A DNA stretch of 12,778 nucleotides from Nonlabens sp. (GTDB lineage Bacteria; Bacteroidota; Bacteroidia; Flavobacteriales; Flavobacteriaceae): NCBI GenBank assembly GCA_023301395.1, contig JALZUY010000245.1, forward strand, positions 1-12,778, written 5' to 3'. Positions 1-6,988 of the stretch are shown here, one piece after another; positions within the stretch are counted from its first letter, which is position 1, and each line of letters starts with the position of its first letter. A model generated the notes under the pieces. The model did no database searches. It saw only the letters and a program-made list of their open reading frames with translations, and was not told the origin of the DNA. Made by a program: the position numbers and the translations under genes.

Positions 1-1
1 G

Positions 2-61
2 CAATTCTCTAGAGTTAACGAGATATTACTAGAAATGGGAAAGGAAGAAATCAATTGGTAA
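2..61 (+). CDS. Possible C-terminal tail of a truncated upstream gene
   Basis: The first bases can be read as the last 19 codons of a forward gene, ending in a TAA at 59-61. The tail contains the residues VNEILLEMGKEEINW, which look like a plausible amphipathic helical C-terminus. Nothing identifies the family, and 19 codons without a stop can occur by chance in AT-rich DNA. If real, this gene converges with the minus-strand membrane protein that ends at 162. The roughly 100 nt between them show no convincing terminator. Confidence 0.3.
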   Translation, partial: QFSRVNEILLEMGKEEINW

Positions 62-161
62 ACGTGATTGCTCGAAAAACAACGACTGAGAAATCTATCA
101 TTGTTAATACGAACAGCAGATTAACGCGCTGCGCTCGTAATGATGATAATTAAATATTATT

Positions 162-536
162 CTAGATTTTACTTTTTAAAATACCAGACCTTATAATCAA
201 TAGTAGCTGAGTAATGATGAAAATCGATAATGGGATGTAAAAAGTAGGATAGAAAAAGTCGTAATTAGAAGCATTCATGTGAAAAATAAAGAACGGAGAA
301 AGCATAAATAGAAATCCAACAATTTTTACAGCTCTAGATTTCGAATATTTAGTAAATAAAATAATTATACCAGTTAAAGCAGCTATTGAAACTAATTGTT
401 CAATTTTTAAAAAGTCAAAACAGGTGAATACAATCCACATTATTAATGGTATTCCTATGAAAGAACCTGCGATAATGATTAAACAATAAGCAACAATTGA
501 AATTATCTTTAAATAGAATTCTGATTTGTTTTTCAT
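162..536 (-). CDS. Small hypothetical integral membrane protein
   Basis: This 124-residue protein is mostly hydrophobic. About four membrane segments can be seen, roughly at residues 10-26, 28-42, 47-62 and 68-86, with a further one at about 98-116. Short basic stretches separate them (KYSKSRAVK near 63-71 and KSKI at the C-terminus), so it most likely sits in the inner membrane. I do not recognise a family and see no catalytic motif. It starts 29 nt downstream of the stop of the binding-protein gene at 566-1438 on the same strand, so co-transcription is possible. Its base composition is more AT-rich than the genes to its right, which fits poorly conserved accessory DNA. The function is unknown. 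Confidence 0.6.
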   Translation of the reverse strand: MKNKSEFYLKIISIVAYCLIIIAGSFIGIPLIMWIVFTCFDFLKIEQLVSIAALTGIIILFTKYSKSRAVKIVGFLFMLSPFFIFHMNASNYDFFYPTFYIPLSIFIITQLLLIIRSGILKSKI

Positions 537-565
537 TCTACTATTTCGAGTCCTAGATCAAACGT

Positions 566-1438
566 CTACTCTTCCTCATCCAACTTAGGAAGGTCGTAGA
601 TCAATTCTTCTAGAGGAACTTCTTTATCAATTATTCCTACTGCGCTAAATTCATTATTGATTTTATCTACAGTTTCTTTCCATAATTGATCATCGCTAAA
701 TTCCGTGCGCAGCAACCATTGTTGCACATCACCTACCTGCAGATTATAGTGTGAGGCAATCGTACGATCTATGGATGGAATTTGTTTAAAGTCGGCTGTA
801 TAACGGTTAATGATAGAAAGGACTTTAGCTAGAGCTTCTTCTTTCTCTGCAATACATTCTTGGGTAGCGGCGATTACAAAACTAGGCCAAGGTGTGGCAA
901 TGGTTTCTAGTCTCTTAAAAATCCCTTGATCTACTATAGGTTGCGTCATATAACGTTCCCATAAAAAGAGTTGTGCTTTATTTTTTGAAAGTGCTTCTAC
1001 AGCACCATCGAGCGTATTAACTAATTCAAAATCTAAGTCTTGTGTGTCCCAACCGTGTTTTTTGGCAAGTAAGAAACTCATTAAATGAGATCCACTACCA
1101 TATCTACTTATTGCAAACTTACCATCTTCTAGTTGTTGTGTTTTTTCGGCTTCAATATCTCCTGGAGCATGTACGCCCCATAATAGAGGAGAAGCCACAT
1201 AAACTTGTAATATGCGCGATGGATTACCACCTATAATGTCTTTTACAATACCGTCAGTAAGAATACAGGCTACATCTAGCTCTTTACTGCGAAGTAATTT
1301 ACTCATGCGTCCAGTACCTTCTGGTACATCTTGCCATTGTAAATCAATACCTTCTTTTGCAAACGCACCATCTTCAATAGCAAAATGCCATGGAAGATTA
1401 AAATGTTCTGGTACGCCACCTATTTTAATTGTAATCAT
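566..1438 (-). CDS. Cytoplasmic periplasmic-binding-protein-like protein (NMT1/THI5, Ca3427-like)
   Basis: A 290-residue protein with the pattern of a type-2 periplasmic binding protein of the NMT1/THI5/SsuA group. An N-terminal strand leads into GGVPEHFNLPWH (residues 7-18). EGTGRM follows near 40-45, then SRYGSGSH near 111-118 and FLWERYMTQP near 158-167, in the region where ligand-contacting loops usually lie. There is no signal peptide or lipobox: it begins MITIKIGG, so it is probably cytoplasmic. No ABC permease or ATPase gene lies next to it, so a classical import role is unlikely. It resembles the soluble Ca3427-like branch known from fungi and bacteria, which has the fold without the transporter. 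The ligand cannot be read from the sequence; pyrimidine, thiamine-precursor or sulfonate-like compounds are family-level guesses only. The 96 nt upstream contain no good TAnnTTTG box. Confidence 0.75.
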   Translation of the reverse strand: MITIKIGGVPEHFNLPWHFAIEDGAFAKEGIDLQWQDVPEGTGRMSKLLRSKELDVACILTDGIVKDIIGGNPSRILQVYVASPLLWGVHAPGDIEAEKTQQLEDGKFAISRYGSGSHLMSFLLAKKHGWDTQDLDFELVNTLDGAVEALSKNKAQLFLWERYMTQPIVDQGIFKRLETIATPWPSFVIAATQECIAEKEEALAKVLSIINRYTADFKQIPSIDRTIASHYNLQVGDVQQWLLRTEFSDDQLWKETVDKINNEFSAVGIIDKEVPLEELIYDLPKLDEEE

Positions 1439-1534
1439 AGAGAGTAAAAGTCGTGAAAAGATAAAACTCTTTGTGCTAATGTTTACTTAATACTTTGTTA
1501 CTAACATGATTTCAGAACTTGCGAAAAACCATTT

Positions 1535-2401
1535 TTAGCGAGTTAGTCGATCTAAGGTAAACTTAATTAAGTTTTCTATCGTTTGTTGTGGTTGCTTAGA
1601 AAATTCACTATTTGCACGATTAGCAAGTATTGCATTTAGTGAAACAGCACGATGTCCTAGTAGTAGCGACATCGCATAGATTCCAGCGGTTTCCATTTCT
1701 AGATTAGTCAATTTCTCACCTTTAAACTCAAATACTTCAATGCTTGGATTTAATTGATCATGAGCAGGTTTAAGTCTCAATTGTCGACTTTGAGGTCCAT
1801 AGAAACCTACGTTTGTAATGGTATTTCCTAGAATTATTTTTTCATCTTGGAATAATGCTGCGAGTTCATTGTCACAAGTAACGGTATAAGGTCTTGCGGC
1901 TTTTTGTGATAAGTGAAGTTGTTCTTGCACTGCTTTTGCAAAAGCAATATCGCCACCATCATTCTCATACCAGTGAAACAAAGAGTCAAAACCGATTCCT
2001 CGTTGAGATAGTAAAAAAGAATCCACAGGAATATTTGATTGTACCGCACCTGATGTTCCTATACGAACGATATCGAGCTGTGTCAACTCCTTTTTAATCT
2101 CGCGCGTTTTAAAGTCTATGTTGACTAATGCGTCTAATTCATTAAAGACTATATCAATATTATCAGTTCCTATACCAGTAGACACCACACTTATACGTTT
2201 TCCATTTAGGGTTCCAGTATGTGTGTGGAATTCACGCTTGCCTACTCGATGCTCTATACTATCAAAATGTTTTGATACTGTGCTCACACGATCTGGATCG
2301 CCAACAGTTATTATAGTTTGCGCCAGTTGATGTGGTTGTAAATTGAGATGATAAATACTACCATCATCATTCAATATAAGTTCTGATGCTGCTATGGCCA
2401 T
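1535..2401 (-). CDS. Nucleoside phosphorylase (uridine phosphorylase-like)
   Basis: A 288-residue enzyme of the PNP/UDP phosphorylase family, which splits a nucleoside with phosphate into the free base and (deoxy)ribose-1-phosphate in the cytoplasm. Visible motifs are GDPDRV (34-39, phosphate loop), STGIGTDN (74-81), RIGTSGAV (113-120, with the phosphate-binding Arg) and NLEMETAGIY (233-242, where the Met and Glu contact the ribose). These fit the uridine phosphorylase side of the family. The base-specificity loop (FYGPQSRQ, about 200-207) is not diagnostic, so purine or broader specificity is possible. The start ATG lies 1 nt after the ridA stop (TAATATG), suggesting translational coupling, and both genes fit nucleotide and amino-acid salvage. 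The codons for IAFAKA (1931-1948) contain a perfect 16-bp palindrome, described separately. Confidence 0.88.
   Translation of the reverse strand: MAIAASELILNDDGSIYHLNLQPHQLAQTIITVGDPDRVSTVSKHFDSIEHRVGKREFHTHTGTLNGKRISVVSTGIGTDNIDIVFNELDALVNIDFKTREIKKELTQLDIVRIGTSGAVQSNIPVDSFLLSQRGIGFDSLFHWYENDGGDIAFAKAVQEQLHLSQKAARPYTVTCDNELAALFQDEKIILGNTITNVGFYGPQSRQLRLKPAHDQLNPSIEVFEFKGEKLTNLEMETAGIYAMSLLLGHRAVSLNAILANRANSEFSKQPQQTIENLIKFTLDRLTR
1931..1946. repeat. 16-bp palindrome within the phosphorylase gene
   Basis: TGCTTTTGCAAAAGCA is a perfect palindrome with the same layout as the element at 5764-5779 (GCTTT-Y-GC-R-AAAGC core, with compensated changes). It lies in the phosphorylase gene and encodes AFAKA. 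The match may be chance, since these are common codons. Confidence 0.45.
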
Positions 2402-2402
2402 A

Positions 2403-2798
2403 TTAAAAAGTCATTGCGATTACTGATATTTCTACATTAACGTATTTAGGCAAGTTAGCCACTTCAACAGTTTCTCTTGCTGGAGCAGTGGACTCATTAA
2501 AATAACTTCCATAAATTTCATTTACAGTTGCAAAGTTGCTCATGTCGCTTAAAAATATAGATGATTTGATCACATTTTCAAATGTCATATCCACTTGTTT
2601 CAATAAACTTTCTAAGTGCTTCATCACTAGATGAGTCTCTTCTTTTAAGTCATCAATTTTTAGTTCACCAGTTGCAGGATCTATAGCGATTTGACCACTT
2701 GTATATAAGGTTTTTTGATGTGGAGTGTCAACTAAAACCGCTTGGTTATATGGTCCAATTGGACTAGGAGCAAGATCTGTGTAAATTATTTTTTTCAT
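2403..2798 (-). CDS. ridA: RidA family reactive imine/enamine deaminase
   Basis: At 131 residues this has the usual length of the RidA (YjgF/YER057c/UK114) family. These trimeric cytosolic proteins hydrolyse the 2-aminoacrylate and related imines released by PLP-dependent dehydratases, protecting PLP enzymes. Family signatures are present: SPIGPYNQAV (12-21), LYTSGQIAID (31-40) and the C-terminal APARETVEVANLP (105-117). The Arg at 108 is the conserved carboxylate-binding residue of active RidA proteins, and Glu123 in the final strand is also conserved. The TAA stop is followed after one base by the ATG of the phosphorylase gene, so the two form an operon. A perfect TAnnTTTG box lies about 50 nt upstream of the start. 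Confidence 0.93.
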   Translation of the reverse strand: MKKIIYTDLAPSPIGPYNQAVLVDTPHQKTLYTSGQIAIDPATGELKIDDLKEETHLVMKHLESLLKQVDMTFENVIKSSIFLSDMSNFATVNEIYGSYFNESTAPARETVEVANLPKYVNVEISVIAMTF

Positions 2799-2823
2799 AA
2801 GATAAAGATAGTGGAATATTAAA

Positions 2824-2849
2824 ATTTAAACATAAACCTAAGTTTAAAT
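2824..2849 (-). repeat. Inverted repeat in the ridA leader
   Basis: Perfect 8-bp arms ATTTAAAC (2824-2831) and GTTTAAAT (2842-2849) flank a 10-nt spacer. A competing smaller hairpin, TAAAC-CTAA-GTTTA (2833-2846), uses part of the same sequence. The repeat begins directly after the predicted -7 box (2850-2857), so it covers the likely transcription start and early leader of ridA. It could be an operator or a leader hairpin. In such AT-rich DNA it may also be chance. Confidence 0.4.
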
Positions 2850-2857
2850 CAAAAATA
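2850..2857 (-). promoter_or_regulatory. Putative Bacteroidota -7 box for the ridA-phosphorylase operon
   Basis: The minus strand reads TATTTTTG, a full match to the Bacteroidota -7 consensus TAnnTTTG. It lies 52 nt before the ridA ATG, giving a leader of about 45 nt. No clear TTG is found at the expected -33 position. An 8-nt degenerate motif is weak evidence alone, but its position in the only spacer upstream of the operon supports it. Confidence 0.42.
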
Positions 2858-2945
2858 AATAGGCATCGATTTAAAATTGAATCTGAATTTCAACACTTGA
2901 TGTGGAATCTACTAATGAAACTAACTGACTTTAAAAAAGAAACAA

Positions 2946-5675
2946 TTAAAACTGTGGATCTGGTTGTTTACGTTGATCCCATTTGATATCACTAAGCGCT
3001 CCAGATTTGATTCCTATAAAGAAGAACCAGCTATTTTGTGGACCAATAGGAGTCCAGTTAAAGCTTAATCTCCAGCTTTCAAGATCACGATTAAAACGTA
3101 ATGTAGTAAATGAAACGCCATTATTTGAAAAGTCATAACCTGTATTTCCACCTACACTCCAGCGAGGTGATAACTCTACATCACCAGACACCATAAGAGA
3201 TTGCCTATTAATCTCGTTTTGTCGTTGTGCATTATTATAGGTCATGGTGTAAGCAAAATTTAAATTCCAAGGGATTTTAAATCGATAACGTTTTTTTTCA
3301 ATATCTACATTCTCTTTCTCCGGTTCTTGATCAAAAGTAGTACTGTTTGCATAATCTACTGATGCACCAAAAAGATCATCTTCTCGACCACCGTTTTGTA
3401 GATTTCTATTTTGTGAAGAATCGTCGGATTTTTTATCTTTTCCATCTACTTCTTTCTCAAAATCTTTATTACTTAGTCTAAAGTTGAATCGAGCACCAGC
3501 ACGTGTTAATCTAAATAAACTACCGCCATTATTAATATTAAATCGATCAACTCGGGTATTGTTATTATCTAGTGCATAAGGATCTAAGTTTGCATCTATA
3601 TTTAAATCTATATTCTTAAAAATAGGGATCACACCTCTCAATTGTAATGGACTCCAGTTTAAGGAATCACCAGCCAGGTTATATGCAGTATTTACATTAA
3701 ATGATTTTAGAATCGATATTTTTTTGAGTTCTGTTTTTGTAGAATCTCGATCTCTCACTTTTGCCTCGAGTGTGTTTTGAATACCTAATCCTAAGCTACT
3801 TGAATAAACTCTTCCTGGAGCATTAAATAAAGTTCCTTCAAAACGACTAAAGAATCGTTCCTCATCATCTATATCTAGTCCTTGTTCATCCAGTAAACGC
3901 TCATAATACTGATCAAAACTAGGATTTACGCTATAGCTTACACTAGGTCGCATCACATGTCTTATTGCTTGAATTTTTGATTCTTTATCTGAAGATTTCC
4001 AGTTTCCATAAATCGTTGTACCTATACTAGCTCCAAAATCATAAGTTCTATAAGAATCAAATCCTGTAACCGTATCTCTTACAGTTTCTAGCGCACCACT
4101 TTCATTAACTTCTAAGAACTGATCAATAGTTTCAAAAACCCATGATTCATCATAATTAGCATTGAGTCCTACTGAGAAGAAGTTTGCTATTTTAAAGTTA
4201 GTAGAAATAGGAATGGAATGTCTTAAACCAGCAACTGCATTATCAAACATTTTACCAGTTAAGAAATCTTCATCATTTGTGGTGATGCGATTTTCTCCAC
4301 GCAAGTTATACTGCATGTTGATATTATGGATAATTCCTTTTTTAATACCTTCTTTTGGGGCAAATGGAAATACTCTAGAAACACTCGCTTGTAGAGTAGG
4401 TAAGGTTAGGTTGACGGTATTTGTATTAGTGTTTTGATTGTGTGAAATTGTAGTACTCACATTTACTTGAGGTTCTCCAGGAAACGTTTTAGAATAAGAG
4501 ATAGAAGAACTTAAGTTATTTACAAGTGTAGCACTTTGATTCACTTGATTAAATGATTGTCTAAAAAATTGACTACTTCCTAGATTTACACTTGCACTAA
4601 AACGGCTGTTAGGATTACTTTTTGCGTCCTGACTGTGTTGCCAGTTGATATTATAACGATTGGTCTGTTGAAAGTCTGAAAAACCGCGCTCACTTTGAAT
4701 TTGGTTTTCATATAAAAATCTAAAACTACCATTAAAGGCATATCGCTTTCTATAACTACTCTCTATTCTTGAGCCCCAACTTCCATTTGTGAAATAATCT
4801 CCTAGTATCGTTAAATCTAGATAATCGTTGATTGCAAAATAGTAACCACCATTTTGTAAAAAATAACCTTGATTATTATTATTACCAAAAGAAGGTATGA
4901 TTACTCCACTCTTGCGCTCAGTAGTCATAGGGAAATAAGCAAAAGGTAAACCTATAGGTGTAGGAACATCTGCAATATACATGTTCACTAGTCCAGTAAC
5001 AATCTTCTTTCCTGGAACAAATTTGATTTTACGAGCTAGAAAATAATAATCTGGATTATCGGGATCTTTAGAAGTGGTAAAAATGGCACGTTTCATAAAG
5101 TACACAGAATCGTTCACACGTTTTGTCACTTCGGCCTTTACATTAAATTCTCCTTGAGCAGTAATAGAATTGTACGTCAGTGCCTTACGAGTATCTTTGT
5201 TGAAAATAATAGAATCTGGTTTTATTACACTATTGCCTTGAGTGAAGATGGGTTTTTGTGTATAAACACCTGCGGTATCCACGACACCATAAGCAAATAT
5301 ATCACCGGTATTCATGTTCATTACTATTTTTCCAGCCTCTAGAGTGACGTCGCCATACTCAATTTTTGCTTCATTATACAAAGTAATGATATTGTTAATG
5401 CGATCTATTTCTTTGTAATCTGTTGCACTGGAAATAAGTTTGTGTTCCAGTATAGGCTTACGTTTAGTAGAGTCTTTAGGTTTTTGAAGGTTGAGAGTAT
5501 CTGTTGATATCTCTAGTGTTTCAGTGACCTCAGGTTTAGTTTCTACAGGAGTTTGTTCCGTTGATTTTTTAGCAGGAATGGGCGTGCTAGAAGTCGGCAG
5601 CTCTTGCGCCCAACTTGTATGGCTAGCTGTTAAAAAGACTATTGATAAAATGATATACCTCTTCAAGTAATGCAA
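2946..5675 (-). CDS. lptD: LPS assembly protein LptD (Bacteroidota type)
   Basis: This outer-membrane protein inserts lipopolysaccharide into the outer leaflet. A signal peptide is visible (KRYIILSIVFLTASHTSWAQ), followed by a Pro/Thr/Lys-rich linker. An OstA-like periplasmic domain of repeated short beta strands comes next, including IEYGDVTLEAGKIVMN and the motif PIGLPFAYFP. The rest is a long aromatic-rich beta barrel to the C-terminus, with many alternating strands and Asn/Ser-rich loops. An ATG-initiated reading extends upstream to 5813 (955 residues). That extension would place about 46 residues before the signal peptide, read through the palindrome at 5764-5779 (giving NPLSRKRN), and overlap the divergent amidase start. 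I therefore place the start at TTG 5675 (909 residues); TTG 5666 is equally possible. The likely -7 box at 5726-5733 agrees with this. The stop is followed by a 147-nt spacer before ridA. Confidence 0.85.
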   Translation of the reverse strand: MHYLKRYIILSIVFLTASHTSWAQELPTSSTPIPAKKSTEQTPVETKPEVTETLEISTDTLNLQKPKDSTKRKPILEHKLISSATDYKEIDRINNIITLYNEAKIEYGDVTLEAGKIVMNMNTGDIFAYGVVDTAGVYTQKPIFTQGNSVIKPDSIIFNKDTRKALTYNSITAQGEFNVKAEVTKRVNDSVYFMKRAIFTTSKDPDNPDYYFLARKIKFVPGKKIVTGLVNMYIADVPTPIGLPFAYFPMTTERKSGVIIPSFGNNNNQGYFLQNGGYYFAINDYLDLTILGDYFTNGSWGSRIESSYRKRYAFNGSFRFLYENQIQSERGFSDFQQTNRYNINWQHSQDAKSNPNSRFSASVNLGSSQFFRQSFNQVNQSATLVNNLSSSISYSKTFPGEPQVNVSTTISHNQNTNTNTVNLTLPTLQASVSRVFPFAPKEGIKKGIIHNINMQYNLRGENRITTNDEDFLTGKMFDNAVAGLRHSIPISTNFKIANFFSVGLNANYDESWVFETIDQFLEVNESGALETVRDTVTGFDSYRTYDFGASIGTTIYGNWKSSDKESKIQAIRHVMRPSVSYSVNPSFDQYYERLLDEQGLDIDDEERFFSRFEGTLFNAPGRVYSSSLGLGIQNTLEAKVRDRDSTKTELKKISILKSFNVNTAYNLAGDSLNWSPLQLRGVIPIFKNIDLNIDANLDPYALDNNNTRVDRFNINNGGSLFRLTRAGARFNFRLSNKDFEKEVDGKDKKSDDSSQNRNLQNGGREDDLFGASVDYANSTTFDQEPEKENVDIEKKRYRFKIPWNLNFAYTMTYNNAQRQNEINRQSLMVSGDVELSPRWSVGGNTGYDFSNNGVSFTTLRFNRDLESWRLSFNWTPIGPQNSWFFFIGIKSGALSDIKWDQRKQPDPQF

Positions 5676-5715
5676 TCTACAGTAAACTATATTCGTTAAT
5701 AGAAATGGTCTGGTT

Positions 5716-5745
5716 TTTGAAACGTCAAAACTACGTATAATTTTT
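5716..5745 (+). promoter_or_regulatory. Putative promoter for the amidase gene
   Basis: On the plus strand TTTG (5716-5719) and TAATTTTT (5738-5745, seven of eight to TAnnTTTG) are 18 nt apart, close to the usual Bacteroidota -33/-7 spacing. Transcription would begin near 5752, leaving a leader of about 54 nt that includes the 16-bp palindrome. The lptD -7 box lies between these two elements on the other strand, so the two promoters would compete for the same DNA. Confidence 0.33.
5726..5733 (-). promoter_or_regulatory. Putative -7 box for lptD
   Basis: The minus strand reads TAGTTTTG, a full match to TAnnTTTG. Transcription would begin near 5719, giving a leader of about 45-50 nt to the TTG starts at 5675 or 5666. 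That would exclude the upstream ATG at 5813 from the transcript. The -33 region is not recognisable. Confidence 0.42.
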
Positions 5746-5763
5746 AAGCGTTTTATAGAATTA

Positions 5764-5779
5764 CGCTTTCGCGAAAGCG
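5764..5779. repeat. Perfect 16-bp palindrome CGCTTTCGCGAAAGCG
   Basis: A perfect palindrome of 16 bp, GC-rich against an AT-rich background, lies in the divergent lptD/amidase region. It does not extend further, because A5763 faces G5780. In RNA it would form a tight stem in the amidase leader; in DNA it could bind a dimeric protein. A degenerate copy lies at 9740-9755, and two related sequences occur inside genes (1931-1946 and 11433-11448). I recall this palindrome as a common dispersed repeat in marine flavobacterial genomes. Its function is unknown to me. Confidence 0.75.
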
Positions 5780-5805
5780 GATTTATAAAAATCACCTTAA
5801 CACCT

Positions 5806-6915
5806 ATGAACACCGTAATGAAAACGTATATACTTTTAATTATTGCATTGATTACTTTTCCTATTGTAAGTCAGGCAAATAAGCCTATAGATTCAACGAC
5901 TGTAATTAGCAAGACTTTTACGATTGTTCTTGACGCAGGTCATGGAGGAACAGATCCTGGTAAAAAAGTAGGATCTGTTAACGAAAAGGATATTGCACTT
6001 AAAGTCGTTCAAAAAGTAGGAACAATGCTTGAAAAAAATCCAGAAATTAATGTAGTCTACACTCGCACTACTGATGTGTTTCTTGAATTACACGAGCGTG
6101 CGTCTATCGCAAATAAAGCAAAAGCAGATCTTTTTGTTTCAGTTCATTGTAATGCAGCTGCAAATAAAAGCGCCAAAGGAAACGAAACTTGGGTGCTTGG
6201 TTTGCATCGTAGTGATGACAATCTTGAAGTGGTACAACGAGAGAACTCTGTAATTCTACTTGAGGATAATTATGAAGAGAAATATGCTGGTTTTGATCCT
6301 AACGATCCATCTTCATTTGCAGCAAGTTTGTTAACTCAAGAAGATTTTCTAGATAATAGTATTGAAATTGCTGCAAATGTGCAGATCAAATTAGAGGCTT
6401 CTTTAAAACGTAAAAACCGTGGTGTAAAACAAGCTGGATTTGCTGTACTGCGATTATCTTATATGCCTAGTGTTCTAATTGAAACCGGTTTTATAACTAA
6501 TAAAGAGGAGCGTAATTTTTTGAAAAGTAATGCAGGGCAAGATAAAGTTGCAAACTCTATTTTTAAAGCGATTCTCCAATATCAAAAAAATAGAGATATT
6601 AATAACTTTGATGTTGAACCAGTTGATATTGAAGAAGGTAATTCTTCCCAAGTGATTACAGCACAAGATAACAAGTCGGGACTCACTTATAAAGTTCAAA
6701 TTGCCGCAAGTTCTAACGCTATAGCTGTAAAATCTTATAACTTTAAAAAATTACCTGAAATTTCGAGAGAAAAATCAGGTACTGTTTACCGTTATTTCTC
6801 AGGTAAACTAAACACTGTTGAAGCTGCCATAGCACTTAAAAACAAAGCTGTTAAAGCAGGATATGATGGAGCTTTTATTGTCGTTATTGAAAATGGTGTG
6901 ACAAGACGTTTATAA
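5806..6915 (+). CDS. N-acetylmuramoyl-L-alanine amidase with C-terminal SPOR domain
   Basis: A 369-residue periplasmic enzyme that cuts the bond between MurNAc and the stem peptide during cell separation. It has a signal peptide (hydrophobic residues 7-23, ending VSQA). The Amidase_3 domain spans about 38-258, and the expected zinc and catalytic residues are visible: H46 in LDAGHGG, E60 in NEKD, H114 in VSVHCNA and E226 in LIETGF. Between H114 and E226 lies a charged helical insert (about 135-200). It resembles in position the self-blocking helix known from AmiB/AmiC-type amidases, so activation by a partner is plausible. The C-terminus (about 293-362, from TYKVQIAAS to GAFIVV) is a SPOR domain that binds denuded glycan at division sites. 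The start could also be ATG 5818 (MKTYILL), which gives a tidier signal peptide. The gene is divergent from lptD and precedes the MCE gene. Confidence 0.92.
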   Translation: MNTVMKTYILLIIALITFPIVSQANKPIDSTTVISKTFTIVLDAGHGGTDPGKKVGSVNEKDIALKVVQKVGTMLEKNPEINVVYTRTTDVFLELHERASIANKAKADLFVSVHCNAAANKSAKGNETWVLGLHRSDDNLEVVQRENSVILLEDNYEEKYAGFDPNDPSSFAASLLTQEDFLDNSIEIAANVQIKLEASLKRKNRGVKQAGFAVLRLSYMPSVLIETGFITNKEERNFLKSNAGQDKVANSIFKAILQYQKNRDINNFDVEPVDIEEGNSSQVITAQDNKSGLTYKVQIAASSNAIAVKSYNFKKLPEISREKSGTVYRYFSGKLNTVEAAIALKNKAVKAGYDGAFIVVIENGVTRRL

Positions 6916-6964
6916 TGTATTGCTAATTTTATGAAGATGTAGCTGCAAAACTCATAGCTTTATC

Positions 6965-6972
6965 TAAATTTG
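6965..6972 (+). promoter_or_regulatory. Putative -7 box for the MCE gene and downstream operon
   Basis: TAAATTTG is a full match to TAnnTTTG. It ends 16 nt before the GTG start at 6989, so the leader would be only about 10 nt. No TTG is seen at the expected -33 distance. If functional, it could drive the close-packed plus-strand series through 11267. Confidence 0.42.
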
Positions 6973-6988
6973 TAAAAACACCTGTCTT

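Noticed and set aside
62..161. Hairpin or terminator in the first spacer (GCGC-T-GCGC near 126-134, ATAAT...ATTAT near 145-160)
   Set aside because: Arms are very short and the loop of the first is a single base; no U-tract follows it.
1042..1490. Plus-strand reading frames antisense to the binding-protein gene
   Set aside because: They lie opposite a gene with clear family motifs, have no recognisable domains, and their composition is that of a complementary-strand shadow.
4162..5342. Plus-strand frames antisense to lptD
   Set aside because: They are short, lack motifs, and are opposite a well-supported LptD barrel.
5676..5813. N-terminal extension of LptD to the ATG at 5813
   Set aside because: It precedes a good signal peptide, reads through a palindromic repeat, overlaps the divergent amidase start, and lies upstream of the likely transcription start.
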